From Streptomyces rishiriensis (GTDB taxonomy: Bacteria; Actinomycetota; Actinomycetes; Streptomycetales; Streptomycetaceae), in NCBI RefSeq assembly GCF_003112535.1, contig NZ_BEWA01000028.1, positions 62,001-126,000 of the forward strand: a stretch of 64,000 nt of DNA, read 5' to 3'. Numbering within the stretch: position 1 is the stretch's first letter; every line of letters begins with the position of its first letter. The position numbers and the translations under genes were made by a program. Of the stretch, positions 8,780 through 17,432 are shown in pieces. The notes beneath the pieces were generated by a model. That model had not been told where the DNA came from. It did not search any database and saw nothing but the letters and a program-made list of their open reading frames with translations.

Positions 8780-10156
8780 ATGGCTTCGTCGAACGGCGGC
8801 TGGCAGTCGCGGGTGCGCGAGCTCTACTGGGAAGGCGTGGAGGCCCGCACGCAGGCTCAGCGAGCCGACGGCGCGGAGAGCCGTCGCCTCGTTCTGCGAT
8901 CGCTGGACCTGCACGACCGGGCGGCAGGGATCCTGCGCGCGGAGCTGGACGCCCGCCAGGACGAACCGCAGCTCAACGAACAGCTCGCGTCGCTGCTGTA
9001 CTCCCTGGGCTCCTCGCAGACCGGAGCGGACCTGATCGACGAGGCCCTGTCGTCGCTCGACGAGAGCGAGAGCCGCTACCAGCGATCCGGGCTCACACCG
9101 CCGGCCCTGGCGACCAGGATCGGCGATGTCCGTGCCCGCCGGGCCGTGGCCCACTCCGTCGCCGGGCACGCGGCTTCCGCGCTCACCGACGCCGACGGGG
9201 CCGTGGAGGCGTACGCGGGAGCCGGGTTGCAGACGGCGGGGCCTCCCCTGTCGCTGGACTTCGCCCGGGTGCTCAGCCTGGTCGCGGTCGTTCAGGCGCA
9301 GCACGGTGATCCGGACCAGGCCCTGTACTGCGCCGGACAGGCCCTGAGCCGGTACCAGGACGCTCTCGACACCGTGGCCGCCGACCCCGGCGCGCACGCC
9401 GGGTACGCCGTCGACATGGCGGCGGAGGTCGCCTCCCGGATCGAAGCCGCCCATGCCGGCTGGGACCACGCTCTGGCCGTGGACGGCTTCAAGCTGAGCA
9501 TGGCCGAGCAGGGCTGGGGCGACCTCGCGGGCGCGCTGGCCCGCACCGGCGTGCACCTGCGCGCCGCGGGCCGCCCGGCCGAGGCGGAGCCGCTGCTCGC
9601 CCGGGCGGCCTCCCTCGATCCGGCCGCCGTGCCGGCCGAGGAGCGCATCCTGGCCGACGGCGTGCCGGTCACGCTCGGCGAGGCGGTGCTGCGGGCGGGG
9701 GCGGCCCTGGGCGAGCCCGTCGAGGCCCTGCACCGTGCGCTCGCCTCCGGCGAGTCCGCCTCGGTGACCGGCCGGTTGCCGTATCCGGAGGCGGCTCCTC
9801 CGTATGCCCGACGTCTGGGCCGGCTGGCAGCCGATCTGCGGGAGTCGGAGGGCGACCCGGATGTCGCCTGGCGGCTCGCGCTGGAGAGCCACCTGTTGTA
9901 CTCCACCGCCTTTCGGCACCTCGTCGGGGATCCGCGAATCTGGCTGCGGGAGCACGGCGAGGGGTGGGCGCAGACCGGGATCACCACCCTGCATCTGGCC
10001 CTTTCACGGGGGAGCGAAGCGGCCCACGACGACCTGTGCCGCCCGCTGGCAGCGCTGGCCGCGGGCCTGGAGGAACTGGCGGAGGCCGGCCACCCCGTCG
10101 CCGCGGCCGCGGAGCTCGCGCGGATGACGGACGGCAGCGGCATGACGGCGGGGTGA
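8780..10156 (+). CDS. TPR-like helical repeat protein, unknown function
   Basis: 458 residues, almost entirely alpha-helical and Ala/Leu/Glu-rich. Helix pairs with TPR-like spacing are seen, for example LLYSLGSSQTGADLIDEALSS near residue 75, then DQALYCAGQALSRYQ near 180 and a later LLARAASLDP segment. No enzyme motif, signal peptide or membrane helix is apparent. This suggests a cytoplasmic scaffold or protein-binding role, but no partner can be named. Its stop is followed at once by a strong hairpin. Long open frames on the opposite strand here are codon-bias shadows. Confidence 0.75.
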   Translation: MASSNGGWQSRVRELYWEGVEARTQAQRADGAESRRLVLRSLDLHDRAAGILRAELDARQDEPQLNEQLASLLYSLGSSQTGADLIDEALSSLDESESRYQRSGLTPPALATRIGDVRARRAVAHSVAGHAASALTDADGAVEAYAGAGLQTAGPPLSLDFARVLSLVAVVQAQHGDPDQALYCAGQALSRYQDALDTVAADPGAHAGYAVDMAAEVASRIEAAHAGWDHALAVDGFKLSMAEQGWGDLAGALARTGVHLRAAGRPAEAEPLLARAASLDPAAVPAEERILADGVPVTLGEAVLRAGAALGEPVEALHRALASGESASVTGRLPYPEAAPPYARRLGRLAADLRESEGDPDVAWRLALESHLLYSTAFRHLVGDPRIWLREHGEGWAQTGITTLHLALSRGSEAAHDDLCRPLAALAAGLEELAEAGHPVAAAAELARMTDGSGMTAG

Positions 10157-10174
10157 CCCCCTGGGCCCAGGGGG
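10157..10174 (+). terminator. Perfect palindrome terminator after the TPR-like gene
   Basis: CCCCCTGGGCCCAGGGGG begins one base after the TGA at 10154-10156. It is an 18-bp perfect palindrome, able to form a G/C-rich hairpin. Confidence 0.65.
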
Positions 10175-10214
10175 CGTCCCGGCCCCGGCGTCTCCGGTGC
10201 GGCGACCTGCCGGT

Positions 10215-10249
10215 CCCGCCTGGCGGCTGCGTCTGCTGCCCGCCAGGCG
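10215..10249 (-). terminator. Second inverted repeat between convergent genes
   Basis: CCGCCTGGCGG (10215-10225) and CCGCCAGGCGG (10239-10249) are perfect 11-bp arms around 13 bases. It lies just past the end of the leftward alpha/beta hydrolase gene, so it probably terminates that transcript and may act both ways. Confidence 0.65.
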
Positions 10250-10262
10250 GTCCGGTGTCACG

Positions 10263-11027
10263 TCAGGACTTCAGGTGCCGGGTGAAGAACCGGGCCGCCG
10301 CCTCGCCCGCGTACTGCGGTACGCCGGTGTGGCCGCCCATGTTGGCGTTCAGCGTCTTCTCCTTGGAGCCGAAGGCGTCGAACAGGTCCAGGGCCGCCTG
10401 CCGGTCGTTGCCCTCGTCGTCCCACTGCAACAGGACGTGCAGCGGGACGGTGACCCGCCCGGCCTCCTCGAACATGGCCCGGGGCACGTAACTCCCGGCG
10501 AACAGAGCGGCGGCCGCGATGCGCGGCTCGACGACCGCCAGCCGTACGCCGATGGAGATCACTCCTCCCGAGAACCCGACCGGGCCGTCGATCCCGGGCA
10601 GTGACAGGAGGGCGTCCAGGGCGGCCTGCCATTCCGGGACCGCCTTGTCGACCAGCGGCAGGACGAGCCGGTCGACGATGTCGTCGGAGACCGACTCGCC
10701 GGCCTTCAGCACCCGGTGCAGGTCGGCGCGGGCCTGTTCGGCGGCGGCGGAACGGGGCCGGTCACCGCTGCCGGGGAGCTCGACGGTGGCCGAGGCGAAG
10801 CCCTCCGCCGCGGAGTGCCGGGCCCGGGCCGCCAGTCGGGGGCGCATCCTGTCCAGCCCGCCGGGGTGGCCGAGCAGGATCAGAGGCACCGGCGCGGATG
10901 CGGACGCGGATGCCGGTGCGGAAGCGGGCGCGGGCGCGGGCGTCCAGAGGATGCCGGGGATGTCGCCGAGGGTGAAATCGCGTTCGAGGACGCCGTCGTC
11001 GAGACGCTGTTCAGACGTGAACTGCAT
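10263..11027 (-). CDS. Alpha/beta-hydrolase (dienelactone hydrolase-like)
   Basis: 254-residue soluble alpha/beta-hydrolase. The nucleophile elbow is G-F-S-G-G near residue 157. The acid is likely in the WDDEGND segment near 210, and the catalytic His in GGHTG near 236. An HPGG segment after the first strands is a plausible oxyanion hole. An Ala/Pro/Ser dipeptide-like run (residues 32-47) interrupts the N-terminal part and is probably a disordered loop. The start is the ATG at 11027 with a GAAAGG site. Neighbours give no pathway clue. Esterase or dienelactone hydrolase activity is inferred from the fold only. Confidence 0.8.
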   Translation of the reverse strand: MQFTSEQRLDDGVLERDFTLGDIPGILWTPAPAPASAPASASASAPVPLILLGHPGGLDRMRPRLAARARHSAAEGFASATVELPGSGDRPRSAAAEQARADLHRVLKAGESVSDDIVDRLVLPLVDKAVPEWQAALDALLSLPGIDGPVGFSGGVISIGVRLAVVEPRIAAAALFAGSYVPRAMFEEAGRVTVPLHVLLQWDDEGNDRQAALDLFDAFGSKEKTLNANMGGHTGVPQYAGEAAARFFTRHLKS

Positions 11028-11226
11028 GGTCGTGCCTTTCGGGAGGGCTCTGGAACGGCGCTCCCGGACGACCTATCGCCCGACCGTGACCCCGGAGGAG
11101 AGCACCCATGTCGTTGCTGTGTTCACGGGTACCACCTCCTCGTTCTCTCGCACGGCCTCCGGAAAGGTAGCAGCGGCCGCCGTGGTCCGCCACGGGTTTT
11201 CGCGCGGGCTCCGCCGGGTGGCCCGA

Positions 11227-11814
11227 TCACCGTGAGCTGAGCACCGCGTAGTCGGCGACGGTACGGCGGTAGCGTGCGTGCCCGGTCTCCCGGGTGTGCC
11301 CCTGCTGCCACTCCTCCGCCTCGGCCGGGCGCTGCCGTGCCCCGGACCCGGCCCGGCACTCGGTGCACGACGTCTCGTACTCGGCCCCGGCCGAGACGTC
11401 TGGCACGAGCGCGTACTCGCGCAGCCCCAACAGGGGTGCGTGGTAACGGCGTTGGTGGCGGCGCAGCAGGACGTCCGCGTCGGTCTCGGCGCTGCCGTCG
11501 TGCCGGGCGCGGGCGTCGTCGCGCAGGGCGGCCAGATCGGCGCAGGCCGCGCAGTCCCGGACGGGGGCGGGGGAGAGGGGCTCCGACGCGCCCTGGAACG
11601 AGCGGGAGTTGGCGGCGCGGACGGCCGCGCTGAGGCGTTCGCCGGGGGTGGCCGCACGCAGCGACTCCGGGCGGGCCTCCCACTCCCGACCCCCGCCGAG
11701 CGGCCGCAGCAGCGCGTACGGGCCCGCCGTGCCCTGGTACTCGCCGACGTTGTCCGAGGCGGGGTCGTAGACGACCGTTCCCGTTTCGAACTGGTTCTCG
11801 GTGCTTTCGGTCAT
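11227..11814 (-). CDS. Streptomyces-type hypothetical protein with CxxC/GH-rich C-terminal domain
   Basis: 195 residues. The N-terminal half (about 8-50) resembles small beta proteins often found next to WhiJ-type regulators. The middle is helical with two Cys (CAAC). The last 50 residues (CTECRAGSG...HTRETGHARYRRT..DYAVL) resemble a recurring Streptomyces domain of unknown function that I associate, without being certain, with DUF7848. Possible zinc ligands are visible, but none is proven. It is transcribed away from the helix-turn-helix gene at 11940, sharing a 125-base intergenic region, so the two are probably co-regulated. The start is the ATG at 11814. Confidence 0.7.
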   Translation of the reverse strand: MTESTENQFETGTVVYDPASDNVGEYQGTAGPYALLRPLGGGREWEARPESLRAATPGERLSAAVRAANSRSFQGASEPLSPAPVRDCAACADLAALRDDARARHDGSAETDADVLLRRHQRRYHAPLLGLREYALVPDVSAGAEYETSCTECRAGSGARQRPAEAEEWQQGHTRETGHARYRRTVADYAVLSSR

Positions 11815-11939
11815 GCCCGTCCGTGCCCTCTCCGTACCGACTTCGTGACTCTGGGTGTGTCGAGCGTCGCGCCCGGGCACGGTGCGTATCAATGTCCGGC
11901 GCGTGCCAGTGGACGCCTGTCACAGAGGGGACGACGACC

Positions 11940-12857
11940 ATGACGACCAACGCCGCCCTGTTCGGCGAGCTGCTGCGCCACTTCCGGGAGGGGGCCCTGC
12001 TCACGCAGGACGCGCTGGCGAAGGCGATCCCGTGCGATCGGTCGTTGGTGGCGCGGGTGGAGGCGGGGACACGGGTCCCGCAGGAGCCGTTCGCGAAGAA
12101 GTGCGACGAAGTGCTGGGCACGGGCGGGGCGTTGGGGCGGTTGTGGGGGCGGGTGGACTGGTATCCGCAGGTGGAGCATCCGGACTGGTTCGAGCGCAGG
12201 GCAAGGATGGACGCGGAGGCGGTCTCCCTGCGGGCGTATCAGACGCACGTCATGCCGGGCCTGCTGCAAACCCCTGACTACGCGGCGGCATTGTTCGCAC
12301 GGCGTCTTCCGCAAGGCGACGACGTGGAGGACCGTGTCCGGGCCAGGCTCAGCCGCCAGCAGCGCTTCTACGCCGAGGGCGGACCGTACTACTTCGCGGT
12401 GCTGGACGAGACCTGCCTGCGCCACGTCGTGGGAGGGCGTGAGGTCATGCGTGAACAGTGCGCGCATCTCCTGAGAGTGGGAGCGCTCGCCAACATCCGC
12501 ATCCAGGTGGTCCCGTTGAGTCGCCCGGAGATCGACCGGCCCGACACCTCGCTGTCGTTGATCAGGCTTCCCGACGGACACGAGTGGGTCTACTCCGAGT
12601 CACTGGACCGAGGTCACTTCAGCGACGATCCAGCGGCCTTCCTGGCTCACAGCCATACCTATGATGTGCTCAGGGCCGACGCACTGTCAGCCCCCGAATC
12701 CGTCGCTCTGATCAGCGACGTGATGGAAGGGTACGAGCATCATGAGCCAGTCCGAACCGAGCGCGGTCACCTGGATCAAGAGCAGCTACAGCGGCGCCAA
12801 CGGCGGCGACTGCATCGAAGTCAGCCCCGATTTCCCCGCCGTCGTCCCCGTCCGTGA
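11940..12857 (+). CDS. Scr1/WhiJ-type XRE-family regulator (DUF5753)
   Basis: 305 residues as read. An N-terminal Cro/C1 helix-turn-helix (about 5-60, with LTQDALAKAI and SLVARVEAGTRVP) is followed by a DUF5753 domain (about 95-260, including the typical MPGLLQT near 105). Such proteins pair with small DUF397 (WhiJ/BldB-like) proteins to control development or antibiotic genes in Streptomyces. The start is the ATG at 11940, close after GAGGGG. The domain should finish near residue 265, but the frame has no stop there and runs on for 116 bases inside the following DUF397 gene, giving a basic Gln/Arg-rich tail. The tail is probably a run-on after loss of a stop next to the usual ATGA junction. 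Confidence 0.88.
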   Translation: MTTNAALFGELLRHFREGALLTQDALAKAIPCDRSLVARVEAGTRVPQEPFAKKCDEVLGTGGALGRLWGRVDWYPQVEHPDWFERRARMDAEAVSLRAYQTHVMPGLLQTPDYAAALFARRLPQGDDVEDRVRARLSRQQRFYAEGGPYYFAVLDETCLRHVVGGREVMREQCAHLLRVGALANIRIQVVPLSRPEIDRPDTSLSLIRLPDGHEWVYSESLDRGHFSDDPAAFLAHSHTYDVLRADALSAPESVALISDVMEGYEHHEPVRTERGHLDQEQLQRRQRRRLHRSQPRFPRRRPRP

Positions 12858-12936
12858 CAGCAAGGTGGTCGACGGTCCAGTGATCGTCGTCGCGCGGAGC
12901 GCCTGGGCCGCGTTCGTGGCGGGCCTGTCGGCATGA
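12742..12936 (+). CDS. DUF397 protein, first tandem copy
   Basis: 64-residue DUF397 protein with the family core WxKSSYSG (here WIKSSYSGANGGDC), a VPVRDSK strand and a C-terminal W-x-AF helix. DUF397 proteins are small partners of adjacent XRE/Scr1 regulators. Its first 116 bases overlap the end of the regulator in another frame. Its stop overlaps the start of a second copy by four bases. The two copies share most residues, so this is a recent local duplication. Confidence 0.88.
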   Translation: MSQSEPSAVTWIKSSYSGANGGDCIEVSPDFPAVVPVRDSKVVDGPVIVVARSAWAAFVAGLSA

Positions 12937-13130
12937 GCGGCGGGACGCTCAGTGCGACGACCTGGATCAAGAGCAGCTACAGCGGCGAGAACGGCGGCAA
13001 CTGCATCGAAGTCGCCCCCGGGTTCGTTTCCGTCGTCCCCGTCCGTGACAGCAAGGTGGCGGACGGCCCGGTGATCGTGGTCGCGCGGAGCGCCTGGGCC
13101 GCGTTCGTGGACGCCGTCAGCCTTCCGTAG
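12933..13130 (+). CDS. DUF397 protein, second tandem copy
   Basis: 65 residues, nearly the same as the preceding DUF397 protein: the WIKSSYSG motif, the VPVRDSK strand and the VIVVARSAWAAFV tail are identical. Differences cluster at the N-terminus and in the segment after CIEV. The ATG at 12933 lies in an ATGA overlap with the first copy. Its last 14 bases overlap the end of the oppositely oriented gene at 13117. Likely a redundant or subfunctional partner of the upstream regulator. Confidence 0.88.
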   Translation: MSGGTLSATTWIKSSYSGENGGNCIEVAPGFVSVVPVRDSKVADGPVIVVARSAWAAFVDAVSLP

Positions 13131-13515
13131 GGTCCTCGCCGGCCTCGCGGCGCTTCAGCTCGTCCTCGCGGCGGCGCAGGTCGGCCTCCCAGTCCTTGAG
13201 GAGCTTCTCCTCGTTCCTGGCCGTCTCGTTCTCCAGGGACTTCAGGAACTCGGGGTTGTCGTCCGGGGCCACCCACTCGGCGCGCCGGGCGCGGGGCGAC
13301 TCGGCCGCCGTGCCGCCGCCCGCGAGCGCGTGGCGGGCCCGGCCGGCCACCAGCCAGGCGACCGGGCCGACGAGCACCTCGCCGAAGAGCAGGATGACGA
13401 TGACCCAGACCACCTTCGGAAGCCCGCGCACCTCCTCCTCGGGAGTGTTCAGGCAGTCGATGAAGGCGTAGATCCACAGCGCCAGGACCAGCAGGAACGG
13501 CAGATACCTGAGCAT
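13117..13515 (-). CDS. PLDc_N-type two-helix membrane protein
   Basis: 132 residues. Two hydrophobic helices (about 2-20 and 35-58) with an FIDCLNTPEEEVRGLPKVVWV link match the phospholipase D N-terminal-like (PLDc_N) domain, which occurs alone as a small membrane protein in actinobacteria. A charged, coiled-coil-like cytoplasmic tail follows (LLKDWEADLRRREDELKRRE). No catalytic HKD motif, so no enzyme activity is expected. It ends inside the last bases of the second DUF397 gene (14-bp convergent overlap). Confidence 0.8.
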   Translation of the reverse strand: MLRYLPFLLVLALWIYAFIDCLNTPEEEVRGLPKVVWVIVILLFGEVLVGPVAWLVAGRARHALAGGGTAAESPRARRAEWVAPDDNPEFLKSLENETARNEEKLLKDWEADLRRREDELKRREAGEDPTEG

Positions 13516-13683
13516 GGCGGCGGGTTCTCCCAGAACGCGGCGAGGGGGCGGGGGCGGGCCCCGGTGACGGGGTCAGGGTAGCGGGTGGCCGCTGTGCCGT
13601 TCCGGGGGACGACCCCCGGACCCCCGGCAGAAAGACAGGGGCGGGCGTCGGGGGAGAGCGAGCCCTCGGCGATACTGGGACAC

Positions 13684-15141
13684 ATGGCTTACGACGATCT
13701 TCGTTCCCTGCTCAGGGCACTGGAACGCGAAGGCGACCTCAAGCGCGTCAAGGCCGAGGTCGATCCGTATCTGGAGGTCGGGGAGATCGTCGACCGGGTC
13801 CAGAAGTCCGGGGGCCCCGCGCTGCTCTTCGAGAACGTGAAGGGCTCCAGCATGCCCCTCGCGATGAACGTCTTCGGCACCGACCGGCGGCTCCTGAAGG
13901 CCCTCGGGCTCAAGTCGTACGCCGAGATCAGCGACAAGATCGGCGGGCTGCTGCGGCCGGAGCTGCCGCAGGGCTTCGTGGGCGTGCGCGAGGCGTTCGG
14001 CAAGCTCGGCGCGATGACGCACGTCCCGCCGAAGAAGGTGAAGGCCCAGGACGCCCCCGTCCAGGAGGTCGTCCTGCACGGCGACGACGTCGACCTCGAC
14101 GCCCTGCCCGCCCTCTTCACCTGGCCGCAGGACGGCGGCTCCTTCTTCAACCTGGGCCTCACCCACACCAAGGACCCCGAGAGCGGCATCCGCAACCTCG
14201 GCCTCTACCGCCTCCAGCGCCACGACAAGCGCACGATCGGCATGCACTGGCAGATCCACAAGGACAGCCGCAACCACTACCAGGTGGCCGCGCGCAAGGG
14301 CGAGAAACTGCCCGTGGCGATCGCCTTCGGCTGCCCGCCCGCCGTCACCTACGCCTCCACCGCCCCGCTGCCCGGCGACATCGACGAGTACCTGTTCGCC
14401 GGGTTCCTCGCCGGCAAGCGGATCGAGATGGTCGACTGCAAGACGGTGCCGTTGCAGGTGCCGGCGCAGGCGGAGGTCGTGATCGAGGGCTGGCTGGAGC
14501 CGGGCGAGATGCTCCCGGAGGGCCCCTTCGGCGACCACACCGGCTTCTACACCCCGCAGGAGCCCTTCCCCGCCCTGACGATCGACTGCGTGACGATGCG
14601 GAAGCGGCCACTGCTCCAGTCGATCGTGGTCGGGCGCCCGCCGACGGAGGACGGACCCCTGGGGCGGGCCACGGAGCGGTTCTTCCTGCCGCTGCTGAAG
14701 ATCATCGTCCCGGACATCGTGGACTACCACCTGCCCGAGGCCGGCGGCTTCCACAACTGTGCGATCGTCTCGATCGACAAGAAGTACCCCAAGCACGCGC
14801 AGAAGGTCATGCACGCGGTCTGGGGGGCGCACATGATGTCGCTGACCAAGCTGATCGTGGTCGTCGACTCCGACTGCGACGTCCACGACCTGCACGAGGT
14901 CGCCTGGCGGGCGCTCGGCAACACCGACTACGCCCGCGACCTGTCGATCGTCGAAGGCCCCGTCGACCACCTGGACCACGCCTCCTACCAGCAGTTCTGG
15001 GGCGGCAAGGCGGGCATCGACGCGACGCGGAAGTGGCCCGAGGAGGGGTACACGCGGGACGGCGGCTGGCCGGAGATGGTCCTGCCCGACCCGGAGACGG
15101 CGGCGAAGGTCGACCGCCGCTGGAAGGAGTACGGACTGTGA
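13684..15141 (+). CDS. mqnL: UbiD-family menaquinone decarboxylase (futalosine pathway)
   Basis: 485-residue UbiD-type decarboxylase. In futalosine-pathway actinobacteria it is assigned to removing the carboxyl group of the prenylated 1,4-dihydroxy-6-naphthoate, using prenylated FMN made by the UbiX partner. Family signs include the N-terminal YDDLRSLLRALE, the FENVKG strand near 50 and the GPFGDHTGFYTP active-site loop near 283. The start is the ATG at 13684. The stop overlaps the GTG of the prenyltransferase gene, and the UbiX gene follows, so the three form an operon with complementary activities. Alternative aromatic substrates are possible from sequence alone, but the context strongly favours menaquinone. 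Confidence 0.9.
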   Translation: MAYDDLRSLLRALEREGDLKRVKAEVDPYLEVGEIVDRVQKSGGPALLFENVKGSSMPLAMNVFGTDRRLLKALGLKSYAEISDKIGGLLRPELPQGFVGVREAFGKLGAMTHVPPKKVKAQDAPVQEVVLHGDDVDLDALPALFTWPQDGGSFFNLGLTHTKDPESGIRNLGLYRLQRHDKRTIGMHWQIHKDSRNHYQVAARKGEKLPVAIAFGCPPAVTYASTAPLPGDIDEYLFAGFLAGKRIEMVDCKTVPLQVPAQAEVVIEGWLEPGEMLPEGPFGDHTGFYTPQEPFPALTIDCVTMRKRPLLQSIVVGRPPTEDGPLGRATERFFLPLLKIIVPDIVDYHLPEAGGFHNCAIVSIDKKYPKHAQKVMHAVWGAHMMSLTKLIVVVDSDCDVHDLHEVAWRALGNTDYARDLSIVEGPVDHLDHASYQQFWGGKAGIDATRKWPEEGYTRDGGWPEMVLPDPETAAKVDRRWKEYGL

Positions 15142-16043
15142 GCTCCGCTTCCGCAGCGCTCCCGCAGCAACCGGGGCGCACCAAGGCCTTCCTGCGTCTG
15201 GTGATGATCGAGCACTCGGTGTTCGCGCTGCCCTTCGCCTACATCGCCGCCCTCACGGCGATGTTCGAGCTGGACGGGAACGTCCACTGGGGCAGACTGC
15301 TGCTGGTCACCGTCTGCATGGTGGGCCTGCGCACTTTCGCCATGGCGGTCAACCGGATCATCGACCGCGAGATCGACGCCCGCAACCCGCGCACCGCGCA
15401 GCGCGAGCTGGTGACGGGCGCGATGTCGGTGAAGCACGCCTGGACCGGCGCGCTGATCGCCGTCGCCGTGTTCCTCGGCTCGGCGGCGCTGCTCAACCCG
15501 CTCTGCCTGGCCCTGGCCCCCGTCGCGGTGATCCCGATGGTGGTCTACCCCTACGGCAAGCGGTTCACGAACTTCCCGCAGGCCATCCTGGGCCTGGCCC
15601 AGGCGATGGGCCCGATCGGCGGCTGGCTGGCGATCACCGGCGAGTGGTCCTGGGACGCGGTGATCCTGGGACTCGCGGTGGGCATCTGGATCGGCGGCTT
15701 CGACCTGATCTACGCCTGCCAGGACGTCGAGACCGACCGCGAGACCGGCGTCCTGTCCGTCCCGGCCCGCTTCGGCATCCCGGCGGCCATCCGGGGCGCG
15801 CGCGTCTGCCACGCCGTGACGACCGCGCTGCTCGTCTGGTACGCGCTGGCCACCGGCGCCGGCGCGTTCTTCTGGCTGGGGCTGCTCATCGTCGCGGGCG
15901 CGTTCGTGTACGAGCACTCCATCGTGCGCCCGCACGACCTGTCCCGCCTGAACAGGGCGTTCTTCTCGACGAACGGGTTCATCGGCATCAGCCTGTTCGC
16001 CTGCGCGCTCGTCGACCTGCTGGTGCGGGGTCTCACGGTGTAG
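15138..16043 (+). CDS. mqnP: UbiA-family prenyltransferase (futalosine menaquinone pathway)
   Basis: 301-residue integral membrane prenyltransferase that attaches the polyprenyl chain to 1,4-dihydroxy-6-naphthoate. Two Asp-rich motifs for Mg-diphosphate binding are visible: N-R-I-I-D-R-E-I-D near residue 70 and D-V-E-T-D near 196 (in YACQDVETDRE). Eight or nine membrane helices fill the rest. The GTG at 15138 overlaps the mqnL stop (GTGA), so translation is coupled. The short N-terminus before helix 1 (LRLVMIEHSVFALPFAY) is typical of the family. Confidence 0.92.
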   Translation: MSSASAALPQQPGRTKAFLRLVMIEHSVFALPFAYIAALTAMFELDGNVHWGRLLLVTVCMVGLRTFAMAVNRIIDREIDARNPRTAQRELVTGAMSVKHAWTGALIAVAVFLGSAALLNPLCLALAPVAVIPMVVYPYGKRFTNFPQAILGLAQAMGPIGGWLAITGEWSWDAVILGLAVGIWIGGFDLIYACQDVETDRETGVLSVPARFGIPAAIRGARVCHAVTTALLVWYALATGAGAFFWLGLLIVAGAFVYEHSIVRPHDLSRLNRAFFSTNGFIGISLFACALVDLLVRGLTV

Positions 16044-16085
16044 TCCGGTCCTGAAGACCCCCGTGCTCACCGGTACGCTCAAGGT

Positions 16086-16772
16086 GTGAACGCAGGAGAA
16101 ACGCAGCGCGTGCCTTGGATCGTGGGGGTGTCCGGGGCGTCCGGTACGCCCTATGCCGCCGCCGTGCTGCGGGCGCTGCTCGCCGGGGGCGAGAGCGTCG
16201 ACCTGGTGGTCAGCCGGGCCTCCCGGCTCACGCTGCTCGACGAGACGGGCATCTCCTTCCGCGACGCGCACTGGCGGGACGACCTGCGGGAATGGCTGGG
16301 GCGCGGGGCCGACGGGAAACCGGGCGCGTTCGACGTCGACGTCAGCGGCGACCGGGTGCGGTATTGGGGCGCAGGGGACCTCGCCGCCGGCCCCTCCTCG
16401 GGGTCGTATCCCGTGCGGGGCATGCTGATCGTGCCCGCCTCGACCGCCTGTGTCGCCGGGGTCGCCCTCGGGCTGTCGAAGGACCTGCTCCAGCGGGCCG
16501 CGAGCGTCACGCTCAAGGAACGGCGTCCGCTGGTCGTGACCGTCCGCGAGACCCCGCTGAGCGGCCAGACCCTGCGTCATCTGGTCGCGCTGGACGAGGC
16601 CGGCGCGAGCGTCGTGCCCGCCTCCCCCGCCTTCTACGCGGGAGCCACCCACATCCAGGACCTGGTCGACTTCGTCGCCGGGCGCGTTCTCGACGCGGCG
16701 GGGGTCGCGCACGGGCTCTACCGCCGGTGGGACGGCGAGCTGGGCGGCGCGTCCGGAACCCGGGCGACCTGA
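16086..16772 (+). CDS. mqnM: UbiX-type flavin prenyltransferase
   Basis: 228-residue flavoprotein that prenylates FMN to give the cofactor of its UbiD partner MqnL. It shows the N-terminal Rossmann-like GVSGASGTPYA flavin loop, a middle V-P-A-S-T segment and a late R-E-T-P-L motif, all family hallmarks. Compared with E. coli UbiX there is an insertion around residues 60-100. Two starts are possible: GTG at 16086, or GTG at 16110, which has an AGGAG 11 bases upstream and would start right at the flavin loop. Third gene of the mqnLPM set. Confidence 0.9.
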   Translation: MNAGETQRVPWIVGVSGASGTPYAAAVLRALLAGGESVDLVVSRASRLTLLDETGISFRDAHWRDDLREWLGRGADGKPGAFDVDVSGDRVRYWGAGDLAAGPSSGSYPVRGMLIVPASTACVAGVALGLSKDLLQRAASVTLKERRPLVVTVRETPLSGQTLRHLVALDEAGASVVPASPAFYAGATHIQDLVDFVAGRVLDAAGVAHGLYRRWDGELGGASGTRAT

Positions 16773-16837
16773 TCGCCGTCTGACCACGTCGCAGTACCTC
16801 ATCACTTCAGGAACTCTGACCGGAAGGCTTCGATCGC

Positions 16838-17293
16838 ATGGACGCGGTGGACAGGCAGCTCATCCAGGCCCTCAGGGAGAACGGCCGGGCCTCTTACGCG
16901 GAGCTGGGACGCCTCGTCGGTCTGTCGGGACCCAGCGTCACCGACCGCATCAACCGGCTGGAGGCGGCCGGCGTCATCACCGGCTACCGCGCCACGGTGA
17001 ACGCCGCCCAGCTCGGCCTCGGCGTCATCGCCCTCATCGGCATCTCCCTCTCCGACGCCGCCGACCACGAGGACGTGGCGGCCCGGCTGAAGGACCTGAG
17101 CGAGATCGAGGACTGCTGGTTCATCGCCGGCGACGACTCGTTCATGCTCAAGGTGCGGGCCACGGACGTCGACGGCCTGGAGAAGATCATCCGTCGGCTC
17201 AGCGGGACCAAGGGGGTCTCCAGGACCCGTACCACCATCGTGCTCTCCACCAAGTGGGAGAACCGCGTCGGGGAGCTGCCGGAAGAGGTGTAG
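16838..17293 (+). CDS. Lrp/AsnC-family transcriptional regulator
   Basis: 151-residue DNA-binding regulator with an N-terminal AsnC helix-turn-helix (about 1-58, with YAELGRLVGLSGPSVTDRI) and a C-terminal RAM effector domain (about 65-145). Lrp-type proteins usually sense amino acids as octamers. It lies between mqnM and mqnE, in the same direction as both, and starts 65 bases after mqnM, so it may belong to the menaquinone transcript or control it. The effector is unknown. Confidence 0.92.
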   Translation: MDAVDRQLIQALRENGRASYAELGRLVGLSGPSVTDRINRLEAAGVITGYRATVNAAQLGLGVIALIGISLSDAADHEDVAARLKDLSEIEDCWFIAGDDSFMLKVRATDVDGLEKIIRRLSGTKGVSRTRTTIVLSTKWENRVGELPEEV

Positions 17294-17432
17294 CGGCGGG
17301 GACGTACGGTGGGTCGGGTCGGCACGGAAGCCGGCGGCGGGCCGACGGGAAGCCGTCGGCGGTCGTCGGGCACGTTCCGGGTATGCGTCGGTAGGTCGGT
17401 AGTTCAGTGGGTCGTCGGTGAAAGGTGTGGGC

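Noticed and set aside
6665..9994. 1,109-residue minus-strand open frame
   Set aside because: It crosses several well-supported genes in other frames and has no recognisable domain. Chance lack of stops in GC-rich DNA.
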